A stretch of 64,000 nucleotides of DNA. Source: an uncultured Clostridia bacterium. Its GTDB lineage: Bacteria; Bacillota; Clostridia; Oscillospirales; Oscillospiraceae. Shown here piece by piece: positions 49,057 to 56,714 of the stretch. The translations under genes were made by a program, and so were the position numbers. The notes under the pieces are model-generated. The model made no database searches. It was given only the letters and a program-made list of their open reading frames with translations, and was not told the origin of the DNA. Location of the stretch: the NCBI GenBank assembly GCA_947383645.1, contig CANDEH010000001.1, forward strand, positions 1 to 64,000. Direction: 5' to 3'. Numbering within the stretch: position 1 is the stretch's first letter; each line of letters starts with the position of its first letter.

Positions 49057-49759
49057 AATCCGTGACCTGAACGTCTACTACGGCGGCATCCACGCCCTGC
49101 GCGGCATCTCCCTGGACGTGGAGGAGGGGCAGATCGTCTCCATGATCGGCTCCAACGGCGCGGGAAAGTCCTCCATGATGAACGCCATCTCGGGTCTGGT
49201 GAAGTACCAGTCCGGCGAGATCCACTTCAAGGGCGAGCCTCTCTCCACCACCGCCAACAAGGTGGTGAAGGCGGGGATCTGCCAGGTGCCCGAGGGCCGT
49301 CTCATCTTTGCCAACCTCTCCGTCTACGACAATCTCCGCGTGGGCGCCTACCTGCGCAATGACAAGGACGGCATCGAGCGGGATATGAAGCGTGTCTACG
49401 AGATCTTCCCCCGCCTGGAGGAGCGGAAGAACCAGATCGCCGGCACCCTCTCCGGCGGCGAGCAGCAGATGCTGGCCATGGGCCGGGGCATCATGTCCGC
49501 GCCGGACCTCATCATGCTGGATGAGCCCTCCCTGGGCCTGGCCCCCCTGCTGGTGAACACGATCTTCGACACCATCCGGGAGATCAAGTCCATGGGCAAG
49601 ACCATATTGCTGGTGGAGCAGAACGCCCTGAAGGCGCTGTCTGTGGCCGACAAGGCCTACGTGCTGGAGCAGGGCTGCATCACCCGCAGCGGCCCCGGCA
49701 GGGAGCTGCTGAAGGACCCCTCCATCGCCGAGGCCTATTTGGGCAAGGCGGCGGAATAA
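49043..49759 (+). CDS. livF: Branched-chain amino acid ABC transporter ATPase LivF
   Basis: 238 aa from the ATG at 49043 (AAAGGAGG upstream, inside livG). Walker A GSNGAGKSS, CQVPEGRLIFANLSVYDNL, signature LSGGEQQMLAMGRG, Walker B LIMLDEPSLGLAP. Last gene of the operon; a family 2 repeat follows after about 27 nt. Confidence 0.96.
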   Translation: MAMLEIRDLNVYYGGIHALRGISLDVEEGQIVSMIGSNGAGKSSMMNAISGLVKYQSGEIHFKGEPLSTTANKVVKAGICQVPEGRLIFANLSVYDNLRVGAYLRNDKDGIERDMKRVYEIFPRLEERKNQIAGTLSGGEQQMLAMGRGIMSAPDLIMLDEPSLGLAPLLVNTIFDTIREIKSMGKTILLVEQNALKALSVADKAYVLEQGCITRSGPGRELLKDPSIAEAYLGKAAE

Positions 49760-49786
49760 GGGCGGCTTACGCCGCCTCGCCTGAGA

Positions 49787-49985
49787 ACCGCTTCGCTGGG
49801 TTCTCAGGCGAAAGGAGTTTTCGCTGCGCTCTGCGCCTCGGACTAAGGCCGTCCCCCACGGGGGACGGCCTTAGTCCTGCGACGCTCGCTCTGCGCAGGG
49901 TATTTTTGCCGAAAACGCGGTTTCCGGCAAAAATGATTGCAATTTATTTGCGGCGTTCGCGCCGCAAACTCTGCCGAGGGCTTTT
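49787..49985 (+). repeat. Family 2 hairpin-mosaic repeat after livF
   Basis: Hairpin 1 has arms TCGCCTGAGAACC/GGTTCTCAGGCGA, an extra hairpin GGACTAAGGCCGTCCCC with complement, hairpin 2 ATTTTTGCCG/CGGCAAAAAT followed by GATTGCAATTTA, and hairpin 3 TTTGCGGCG/CGCCGCAAA then CTCTGCCGAGGG. Compared with 30421 the stems differ but the two arms changed together. Confidence 0.88.
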
Positions 49986-49988
49986 TAC

Positions 49989-50036
49989 AGGCAAAAATAA
50001 CTCCCGCACCACTGGTGCAGAAGTTATTTTTATGCC
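49989..50036 (-). terminator. ldh terminator
   Basis: On the minus strand, AGGCATAAAAATAACT pairs with AGTTATTTTTGCCT around an inner GCACCA/TGGTGC stem. It starts immediately after the ldh stop. Confidence 0.8.
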
Positions 50037-50983
50037 TATAGCTTCAGTTCTTTTATGGCGGCTGAAATCTGCTCCGCGGAGGTGCGGAGGGAGCGCTCCT
50101 CGTCGCCGCTCAGGGGGATCTCCAGCGTCTGCTCCAGACCGCTGCGGCCCACGATGGAGGGGACGCTGAGGGCCAGGCCCCGGAGGCCGTACTCCCCCTC
50201 CAGCACCACGGAGATGGGGAGCACCGACCGCTCGTCCTTCATGATGCAGGCGGCGATCCGGCCCACCGCCATGGCGATGCCGTAGTAGGTGGCCCCCTTC
50301 CGGCGGATGATGGCGTCGGCGCTGCCCCGGATGCACTGGTACATCCCCTCCCGCCGCTCCGCCGTCAGGGACAGGTTTTGCAGCCGGCAGAAGTCGTCCA
50401 GATCCAGGCCGGAGACGTTGGCCCCGCTCCACACCGCCAGCTCGCTGTCCCCATGCTCCCCCATGATGAAGGCGTGGACGTTCCGGCTGTCCACCCCCAG
50501 CTCCCGGCCCAGGAGCTGCTTGAACCGGGCGGTATCCAGTACGGTGCCGGAGCCGATGACCCGCTCCCTGGGGTAGCCGGAGAGCTTCCAGGCGGTGTAG
50601 GTCAGCACATCCACCGGGTTGGAGACCACCAGGAGAATTCCCTTGAAGTCCCGGGCGGTGATCTCGGCGATGATGCTCCGCATGATGCCCGCGTTCCGGT
50701 CAATCAGCTCCAGCCGGGTCTCCCCGGGCTTCTGATTCACCCCGGCGGTGATGACAATGAGGGCGCAGTCGGTGATGTCGTCGTAGCCGCCGGCGGTGAT
50801 CTCCATGGCGGAGCCGTAGGGGAGGCCGTCGCTGAGGTCAATGGCCTCCCCCTCCGCCTTGGCGGTGTTGGCGTCGATGAGTACCAGGTGGGAGAAGACG
50901 CCCTGCTGTAAAAAACGGAAGGCGATGGAGGCCCCCACGTAGCCGCAGCCCACGATAGCCGCCTTGCGCAGATTGATGTCCAT
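50036..50983 (-). CDS. ldh: L-lactate dehydrogenase
   Basis: 315 aa. NAD-binding GCGYVGASIAFRF (about 12-24), the substrate-loop NQKPGETRLELI (Gln before KPGETR favours lactate over malate dehydrogenase), DTARFKQLLG, and the catalytic His in IMGEHGDSE (about 180-188). It reoxidises NADH in fermentation. Confidence 0.93.
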   Translation of the reverse strand: MDINLRKAAIVGCGYVGASIAFRFLQQGVFSHLVLIDANTAKAEGEAIDLSDGLPYGSAMEITAGGYDDITDCALIVITAGVNQKPGETRLELIDRNAGIMRSIIAEITARDFKGILLVVSNPVDVLTYTAWKLSGYPRERVIGSGTVLDTARFKQLLGRELGVDSRNVHAFIMGEHGDSELAVWSGANVSGLDLDDFCRLQNLSLTAERREGMYQCIRGSADAIIRRKGATYYGIAMAVGRIAACIMKDERSVLPISVVLEGEYGLRGLALSVPSIVGRSGLEQTLEIPLSGDEERSLRTSAEQISAAIKELKL

Positions 50984-51089
50984 AGATCCGCTCCTCTCTC
51001 AGAGGGCCGACTGGCTGGCAGCCAGAGGGCCTGTGTGGGTAGTGTTGCGGATTTTTGTGAATTTTATGCGGCCTGCAAAGGAGGGGGCT

Positions 51090-51148
51090 ACAGGTGCGGC
51101 AATTTCAGCCGGCAAACCTGCATACTTCGGCTATTGATACAGCTTCTT
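51090..51148. mobile_element. Fragment of the 162-bp MITE (right end)
   Basis: GCGGCAATTTCAGCCG..CTATTGATACAGCTTCTTA aligns with the right third of the MITE at 4322-4375 (GCGGCAATTTTAGCCG..CTATTGGTACAGCTTCTTA). The left part is lost or diverged. It ends against the stop of the TraX gene. Confidence 0.65.
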
Positions 51149-51149
51149 A

Positions 51150-51872
51150 TCATAGCTTCAAAATCACACGGACAATGCCAATGACAGCCAGATGGGCGGG
51201 ATAGAAGCCGTAGAAGAACCATTTGGGAATTTTAATCCCCGTCCGTGTGGGCCAATAAATGGGAAAAACCGATAGAGCGCCGAAGATCGTCCAGTTGATC
51301 GCGTGCCCCGCTATAAGCAGAGATTTGGGATCCTCTATGTATCCGCTCCACAGGGCGGGGAGCCAGGTCAGGACGTAGAGCCCGGCGCCTAAAATGGGGC
51401 GATTCCGGCACAGATAGAAAATCAGCATCAGAATGATGCCGTTGCACGAGTAGTCGAAATTTACCAGGCTGGTCAATAGGAACATGGCAATAAACAGCCA
51501 CCACCGTTTGGTGTGCAGCCCCCACATTGCCAGCAGGCTGACAAAAAGAGTAAAGAAGATATTCATGACCATCCACTCTGTCTGCCAGTCCCAGGGGTGG
51601 AAAGCGAAGGTATAGAATGGCTGAGAGATAAGGGCAAAGATGCCAAGGCGAATCAGGTATTTCCGGATGTTTCGGGTATAGAGCAGGCCCACTGTCAGGC
51701 TGTAGGCAAAAATGGGGAAGGCCAGCCGGCCAATCCAGCGGAAAACCGGGTATTGCGGGAAGAAGACCGTCCCCACATGGTCAATGAGCATGGAAACGAT
51801 GGCGATCAGTTTAAGAAAATCCGTATCCAGATTGGTTTTCAGCTTCGGCGCGGCGGCCTGTTCGTTTGGCAT
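51150..51872 (-). CDS. TraX-family integral membrane protein (second copy)
   Basis: 240 aa, seven to eight helices. TDFLKLIAIVSMLIDHVGTVFFPQYPVFRWIGRLAFPIFAYSLTVGLLYTRNIRKYLIRLGIFALISQPFYTF is the family signature. Its codon use looks less GC-rich than its neighbours. As for the copy at 12267, the substrate is unknown. Confidence 0.87.
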   Translation of the reverse strand: MPNEQAAAPKLKTNLDTDFLKLIAIVSMLIDHVGTVFFPQYPVFRWIGRLAFPIFAYSLTVGLLYTRNIRKYLIRLGIFALISQPFYTFAFHPWDWQTEWMVMNIFFTLFVSLLAMWGLHTKRWWLFIAMFLLTSLVNFDYSCNGIILMLIFYLCRNRPILGAGLYVLTWLPALWSGYIEDPKSLLIAGHAINWTIFGALSVFPIYWPTRTGIKIPKWFFYGFYPAHLAVIGIVRVILKL

Positions 51873-52070
51873 GGCAGATCACTCCTTTTGCGTTTCAGTT
51901 TAGCGCCATGATTATAGCAGAAGTGCGGCTTTGATGCAACCGCTTTCAGGGATACGGGGTATTTGCATGCGTTCGGCGAGATTGATGACAGTAAGGTACT
52001 GTCATCGTAAAAGAGAAAGGGAGTGCGCGTGCCCTGCGTTGCTTTTTGCGTCCGGGCAGGATATAATGAA

Positions 52071-52106
52071 AACAACGGGCCTGCCGGTTTTACCGGCAGG
52101 CCCGGG
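52071..52106. terminator. Hairpin in the TraX-ruvX gap
   Basis: GGGCCTGCCGGT pairs with ACCGGCAGGCCC around TTT. Nothing else was recognised in 51873-52253. Confidence 0.55.
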
Positions 52107-52253
52107 CGAGGAGAGGTGCGGACGCGGCAGGGAATAAGATCCAGACAGAGGAGGCGCTGCGTCCCCATGGCCGGCATACAGGCGGAGCATAGCATGGGAC
52201 GTCCCGGGGCCGGAGTCAAGGGCGGGGATGTAAACTTTTTGGGAACAGGGGAC

Positions 52254-52670
52254 CTACCCCTGCCGGCGGCGGGTGAGGTAGCCCTCCAGGATCAGCGCCG
52301 CCGCCACCGCGTCCACGATGCCCTTGCGCTTTCGGCCGTTTTTTCCCTGACTGAGCAGAATGTTGTGGGCGTCGATGGTGGTGCGCCGCTCGTCCCAGAG
52401 GGCCACCGGCAGGCCGAAGGTCTCCTCCAGCGCCTCCTTCATCAGCTCCGCCTTCTCCGCCCGGGGGCCCAGGGTGCCGTCCATGTTTTTGGGGTAGCCC
52501 AGCACCAGCTCCGTGACGCCGTACTCCGCGATCAGCTTCCCCAGGGCCTGGAGGACCTCCGGCTGCCGGCGGCTGTGGATGGTGGCGGTGTAGCCGGCCA
52601 GAAGGCCGGTGAGGTCGGAGATGGCGACCCCGGTGTGGGCGTCGCCGTAGTCGATGGCCATAATGCGCAT
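52254..52670 (-). CDS. ruvX: Putative pre-16S rRNA nuclease YqgF/RuvX
   Basis: 138 aa from the ATG at 52670. RNase H-like fold: MAIDYGDAHTGVAISDLTG (about 4-22), LGYPKNMDGTLGPRAEKAE and LWDERRTTIDAHNIL contain the acidic residues. The enzyme processes the 5' end of 16S rRNA. The longer open frame upstream is not supported. A TTTACT-17-TATACT promoter is visible about 80 nt upstream. Confidence 0.93.
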   Translation of the reverse strand: MRIMAIDYGDAHTGVAISDLTGLLAGYTATIHSRRQPEVLQALGKLIAEYGVTELVLGYPKNMDGTLGPRAEKAELMKEALEETFGLPVALWDERRTTIDAHNILLSQGKNGRKRKGIVDAVAAALILEGYLTRRRQG

Positions 52671-52859
52671 AGAGTGCCTCCCTCCGCGGCGGGACCGCCG
52701 CTGCCTGCTGCGTTGTGTTTTTGAGTGTGGTGGGTATAGTATAATACGAAGCGGCCGGAAAGTAAAAGGAATTCTTCCCGCGGAGTGGGGAGGATTCTCA
52801 CCCTCTGTCCTGTACATTCCCGGCTGACGGGGCCATGCTGAGGGGGCGAAAGGGGGCTT

Positions 52860-53384
52860 ATGCCTATGGACCAAAAGAAGATCGGCCGCTTCCTCCGTCA
52901 GCTGCGCGGCCAGCGGGGGCTGACCCAGGAGCAGGTGGCGGAGCGCCTGAACGTCTCCAACCGCAGCGTCTCCCGCTGGGAGAACGGGACCACCATGCCG
53001 GACTTCGATCTCCTCATGCAGCTCTCCGACTGCTACGGCGTGGAGGTGGGGGAGCTTCTGGACGGGGAGCGGAGGAGCAATCGGACAGACGGAGAAGAAA
53101 AGGAGACGCTTATGAAGGCGGCAGACTATCAAAACACAGAGAAGATCGCCCACACCCGGAAGGTATTCTACGTCTTTCTGGCGGGCATTCTGGCCATGGT
53201 GCTCTACATAGCCATCGACGCCCTGGACCTGATGGAGACCCCGCCCTACGACGCCGTCGCGGGCTTCCTCCTGGGCCTGGTCCTCGGCGGCCTGATTGCC
53301 GGAGCCCTCTACTCCAGCCGCTACATGGCGAAAATCAAAGCCGCCAAGCTCCGCCTCCTCCGCCGCCTCCGGGAGAGGCAATGA
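52860..53384 (+). CDS. XRE-family regulator with a C-terminal membrane domain
   Basis: 174 aa (an alternative ATG at 52866 has better spacing to the AGGGGG ribosome-binding site). The helix-turn-helix KIGRFLRQLRGQRGLTQEQVAERLNVSNRSVSRWENGTTMPDFDLLMQLS occupies the first 65 residues. Two membrane helices (about 102-122 and 134-154) follow. Such membrane-tethered XRE regulators are common in Clostridia; the signal and targets are unknown. Confidence 0.88.
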   Translation: MPMDQKKIGRFLRQLRGQRGLTQEQVAERLNVSNRSVSRWENGTTMPDFDLLMQLSDCYGVEVGELLDGERRSNRTDGEEKETLMKAADYQNTEKIAHTRKVFYVFLAGILAMVLYIAIDALDLMETPPYDAVAGFLLGLVLGGLIAGALYSSRYMAKIKAAKLRLLRRLRERQ

Positions 53385-53480
53385 CCCTCCTGTACCCGCC
53401 GGGTTCTGCGGTTTTCGCCGAAGGGGGCGCAATTTCCGCCCCTGTGCCGAAACTTTGCAGATTTTCAAATGTTAGACTAT

Positions 53481-53536
53481 AAGGAAGCCCTGCATCAATC
53501 GACGTGCGCACCGATTGATGCAGGGCTTCCTTTATA
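53481..53536. terminator. Bidirectional terminator after the XRE regulator
   Basis: AAGGAAGCCCTGCATCAATC pairs with its complement over more than 20 bp around a 9-nt loop, and it is followed by TTTATA. Confidence 0.8.
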
Positions 53537-53568
53537 GGATAGACTCCCATTCAGGCCCGCGTCCTGCC

Positions 53569-53668
53569 GGGAGCCTGTCTCTGTTCTCTTCTCCGCTTCG
53601 CAGAGCGGGAAACAAATCGTGTACGGCAGGAAAGCCGGCTTGCTTTTTGGGACAGGCTCCTGTATAAT
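53569..53668 (+). promoter_or_regulatory. Promoter of the SLH protein gene, next to an inverted repeat
   Basis: TTGCTT (53640-53645) and TATAAT (53663-53668) are 17 bp apart. GGAGCCTGTC (53571-53580) is repeated in inverted form at 53651-53660, within the promoter spacer, so the -35/-10 interval carries the end of a possible small inverted-repeat element. Confidence 0.6.
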
Positions 53669-53774
53669 ATACCATAGAAAATTGCAGCAATGGCGCATGA
53701 AGAAGAGGGAACCCTCTTCTTCCGTTCCCCCAGGGGGGAACGGAACGGCCTCTGCTGCACAAGGAGGAGGGCCT

Positions 53775-55856
53775 ATGAGACGAAGACTAATCAGCATTGC
53801 CGCCGCTCTGACTTTGTGCCTGAGCCTGTGCCCCGTCTGGGCGCTGTCGGAGGTTGCCGGAAATCTTGATTTCAGCGATCCCGCAGCCATACCCGCGGGA
53901 GACGGCTACCAATGGGACGAGGGCAGCGGAACCCTCACCTTGCAGGGCGTCCGTATCGACGGCACGGTGACCCTGCCGGGTAACAGGGAGGTGACGGTAG
54001 TCACCGGGGAGGCGAGCAGCATCGCCGTGCTGGAGATCGCAAAGAACGGTCTGTACCTTCAGTCCGCCGACGTGGTCTTCGACGGCCCCGGCGAGCTGAC
54101 GATTCTAAACAGAATTTCCAACGGGATGAATGGGGATACCCTCACCGTAGCGCAGGGTGCGAAGGTTACGGTTGAAGGCAGTATTGATATAGGCCAGTCC
54201 GGCGGGGTGGACGGATCCGTCCTGGTGAACGGAACCCTGACAGTGAGCGGCGGTGCCGGAACCGCCATATCGGCCGGAGAGGTTGTTATAGGCGGCAGCG
54301 GTACGCTGCGTGTCTCCGGGGAGAGAGGCGTTACGGTTAATGGAATGCTCCTTGGCGGCGTGAGCGACTTCACCGGTGCGTTTACCATAGAGCGAGGCGG
54401 TACCTTCGCCGCCGACTGCGGGGAGTACAATCTGCTTGTAAGCGGAACCTTTCCGGAGGGCTTCCCGGTGAACACGGCGGTCTGCTTCCCGGATGGCTAC
54501 CTGCCCTCGGATTACAAGGTGACCCTGGACACGCAGAGGCAGGCGATCACCCTCGCGGAGAAGGACGCGACAGTGGAGTGGAGGAGGAACCCGGAGGACG
54601 GCAATTCCTACCTGGCAGGCGCGGTGTCGGGACCGTTCAGCCTCCATGAGACGCACTCGTGGGGGGACTGGCAGAGGAGCGAAACCCACCACTGGCAGGA
54701 GTGCGGCTTCGGTGGCTGCGCGCAGAAGAACAGCTACGGGGCGCACCGCTACGACGATGATCTGGATGCCGTGTGCAACGACTGCCAGTATGTGCGGACC
54801 GTTGCGCATGTTCACAGCTGGGCGCCGGAATGGAGCTATGACAGCGCCTGTCACTGGCACGAGTGTACCGCCCCCGGGTGCGACATCACCGGCAACGGCC
54901 AGAAGGGCAGCTATGGGCCCCACAGCTACTACAGTGATGGGGATACCGCCTGCAGGGTGTGCGGCTGCCCGCGGACCGTGGCGCCCCCTGTGCCCACGCC
55001 GCCCTCCGGTCCCAGCGGCGGCAGCAGCGTCAGCGTCTGGTACGTTACCGTCGAGAGAGCGGACCACGGCAAAGTGACCAGCAATCGCGCCAGGGCCAGC
55101 AGCGGCAGCACCGTTACCCTGACTGTTGCCCCGGCCGCCGGCTATGCCCTGGATGCGCTGACGGTCACCGACAGCCGGGGGACCGAGCTGGAGCTGACCG
55201 CGAAGAGCGACGGCAGGTATACCTTTAACATGCCGAGCAGGGACGTGACGGTAAGGGCCTCCTTTGCGCCCCTGCCGGAGGACGGGGAGGAGCCCTGCGG
55301 CGGCGGAGCGGACTGTCCCTCCCGCCGCTTCCCGGATGTGGGCGGCGTGGGCACATGGTACCACGAGGCCGTGGACTTTGTTCTGCGAAACGGCCTGATG
55401 GACGGCAGTGCCAGCGGAAACTTTGTTCCCGACGGCCTCCTCACCCGCGCTATGCTGGCGCAGATTCTCTACAACCAGGCGGGCAGACCTCCTGTGACGG
55501 GGGACAGTCCCTTTTCCGATGTGCTTCCCGGCCGGTGGTATGCGGACGCTGTGATCTGGGCGAGCCGGAACGGCCTTGTGGAGGGCTTCGGCGGCGGCCG
55601 CTTCGCCCCCGACGAGCCTGTCACCCGCGAGCAGCTGGCCGTAATGCTCTGGCGGTACGCCGGGAGCCCTGCGGCCGCGGAAAAGGAACTGCGCTTCCGC
55701 GATGCCAACGAGGCCAGCGGCTATGCCCTGGACGCCCTGCGCTGGGCGGTGGAGAACGGTGTCGTCAACGGCTATGAAGACGGGCGGCTGGAGCCTGGAG
55801 GGCCGGTAACCCGCGCGCAGGCGGCGCAGATGCTGATGAACTTCTTCCGACTGTAA
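53775..55856 (+). CDS. SLH-domain surface protein with His/Trp/Cys repeats
   Basis: 693 aa from the ATG at 53775 (AAGGAGGAGGG upstream). Signal peptide (about 1-23, ending near VWA). Residues about 30-270 are beta-rich, helix-like repeats. Then two copies of an HSW..HHWQEC / HSWAPEW..CHWHEC unit with paired Cys, a bacterial-repeat domain (YVTVERADHGKVTSN...), and three SLH domains (about 517-693; FPDVGGVGTWYHEAVDFV, FSDVLPGRWYADAVIWA, FRDANEASGYALDALRWA). SLH domains anchor to secondary cell-wall polymer. The His/Cys units suggest metal binding. A terminator follows at 55894-55926. Confidence 0.88.
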   Translation: MRRRLISIAAALTLCLSLCPVWALSEVAGNLDFSDPAAIPAGDGYQWDEGSGTLTLQGVRIDGTVTLPGNREVTVVTGEASSIAVLEIAKNGLYLQSADVVFDGPGELTILNRISNGMNGDTLTVAQGAKVTVEGSIDIGQSGGVDGSVLVNGTLTVSGGAGTAISAGEVVIGGSGTLRVSGERGVTVNGMLLGGVSDFTGAFTIERGGTFAADCGEYNLLVSGTFPEGFPVNTAVCFPDGYLPSDYKVTLDTQRQAITLAEKDATVEWRRNPEDGNSYLAGAVSGPFSLHETHSWGDWQRSETHHWQECGFGGCAQKNSYGAHRYDDDLDAVCNDCQYVRTVAHVHSWAPEWSYDSACHWHECTAPGCDITGNGQKGSYGPHSYYSDGDTACRVCGCPRTVAPPVPTPPSGPSGGSSVSVWYVTVERADHGKVTSNRARASSGSTVTLTVAPAAGYALDALTVTDSRGTELELTAKSDGRYTFNMPSRDVTVRASFAPLPEDGEEPCGGGADCPSRRFPDVGGVGTWYHEAVDFVLRNGLMDGSASGNFVPDGLLTRAMLAQILYNQAGRPPVTGDSPFSDVLPGRWYADAVIWASRNGLVEGFGGGRFAPDEPVTREQLAVMLWRYAGSPAAAEKELRFRDANEASGYALDALRWAVENGVVNGYEDGRLEPGGPVTRAQAAQMLMNFFRL

Positions 55857-55893
55857 CACAGCATTGCCCACATACCTTGTACGACATTTGAAC

Positions 55894-55926
55894 CGGGCCG
55901 GCAGGGAGAAACTCCCCGCCGGCCCG
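55894..55926 (+). terminator. Terminator of the SLH gene
   Basis: The stem CGGGCCGGC/GCCGGCCCG with an inner GGGAG/CTCCC pairing is followed by ATTTTT. Confidence 0.8.
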
Positions 55927-55956
55927 ATTTTTCCGAGCAGAGCGAAACCCACTTTA

Positions 55957-56055
55957 AAATTAGGAATTAGGAGTTAGGAATTAGGAATTGTCCCCATCGG
56001 AACACCTGTGCTCTCAACAAAAAAATTCCTAATTCCTAATTCCTCATTCCTAATT
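55957..56055. repeat. Inverted heptanucleotide tracts flanking a 35-nt loop
   Basis: AATTAGG/AGTTAGG units at 55957-55989 face ATTCCTA units at 56025-56055, which could form a long imperfect hairpin. The right tract contains the AAT TAG end of the DUF2284 gene. Confidence 0.85.
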
Positions 56056-56601
56056 GGACAAGGGGGCCTGCCCCCGCGTGTCGAAGCAGTAGAGGCTGAA
56101 AAAGGAGACCAGTCCGCCGGCGTCGTAGTCCATGCCGCAGGTCTGGGCCATCTCCTGTACAAAGATGCAGTAGGCGGACATGCACGACCACCGCCGGTCC
56201 GGAAAGCGGCAGGGCTCCCCCTTTCCCATCAGGCAGGGCGAGCAGAGGGAGCAGCCGCTGGCCCCCACCATCAGCCCGCCGCCGGCCTGGTCGATCAGCT
56301 GGCGGGTCATGCGGTTGTGCCGGGCCTTGGCGGGCCTGGTCTGGCTGCCGTCCAGGGGGTCGTCGATGTTCCACATGGTCTGGAGCACCAGTCCCCGGCG
56401 GTAGCGGAGCACGCGGCTGCGCATCTCCTCCACCGTTCCGCAGGCGTCGGGGCAGGAGTAGTTGACGCCGTACTGCCCGCAGAGGTTCTCCTCACACAGG
56501 GGGCGGAAGGCGGGTTCAAAGACAATACGCGCCGTGTCAATCAGGGCGGCGTCGGCGAATCCCAGATCCAGGGCGCACTGCAACAGTTCCTGTTCTGTCA
56601 T
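56050..56601 (-). CDS. DUF2284 cysteine-rich metal-binding protein (second copy)
   Basis: 183 aa from the ATG at 56601 (GGAGGAGAGC upstream). Motifs CEENLCGQYGVNYSCPDACGTVEEM and ASGCSLCSPCLMGKGEPCRFPDRRWSCMSAY match the copy at 25179. The stop codon is part of a heptamer tract. Function unknown. Confidence 0.85.
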   Translation of the reverse strand: MTEQELLQCALDLGFADAALIDTARIVFEPAFRPLCEENLCGQYGVNYSCPDACGTVEEMRSRVLRYRRGLVLQTMWNIDDPLDGSQTRPAKARHNRMTRQLIDQAGGGLMVGASGCSLCSPCLMGKGEPCRFPDRRWSCMSAYCIFVQEMAQTCGMDYDAGGLVSFFSLYCFDTRGQAPLSN

Positions 56602-56714
56602 AGCTCTCCTCCTAAGCGGCTGCAAATCACCTGTCAAAGGCCGTCCCGAGCGCGGCGGCATGCGGAACGGCGTGCCGCCAGAACCGGCCGGATTCTGACG
56701 GCGTATACGGCTTC

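Noticed and set aside
52671..53468. Extension of the ruvX frame opposite the XRE regulator
   Set aside because: It overlaps a clear helix-turn-helix gene on the other strand, and a -10/-35 pair lies within it.
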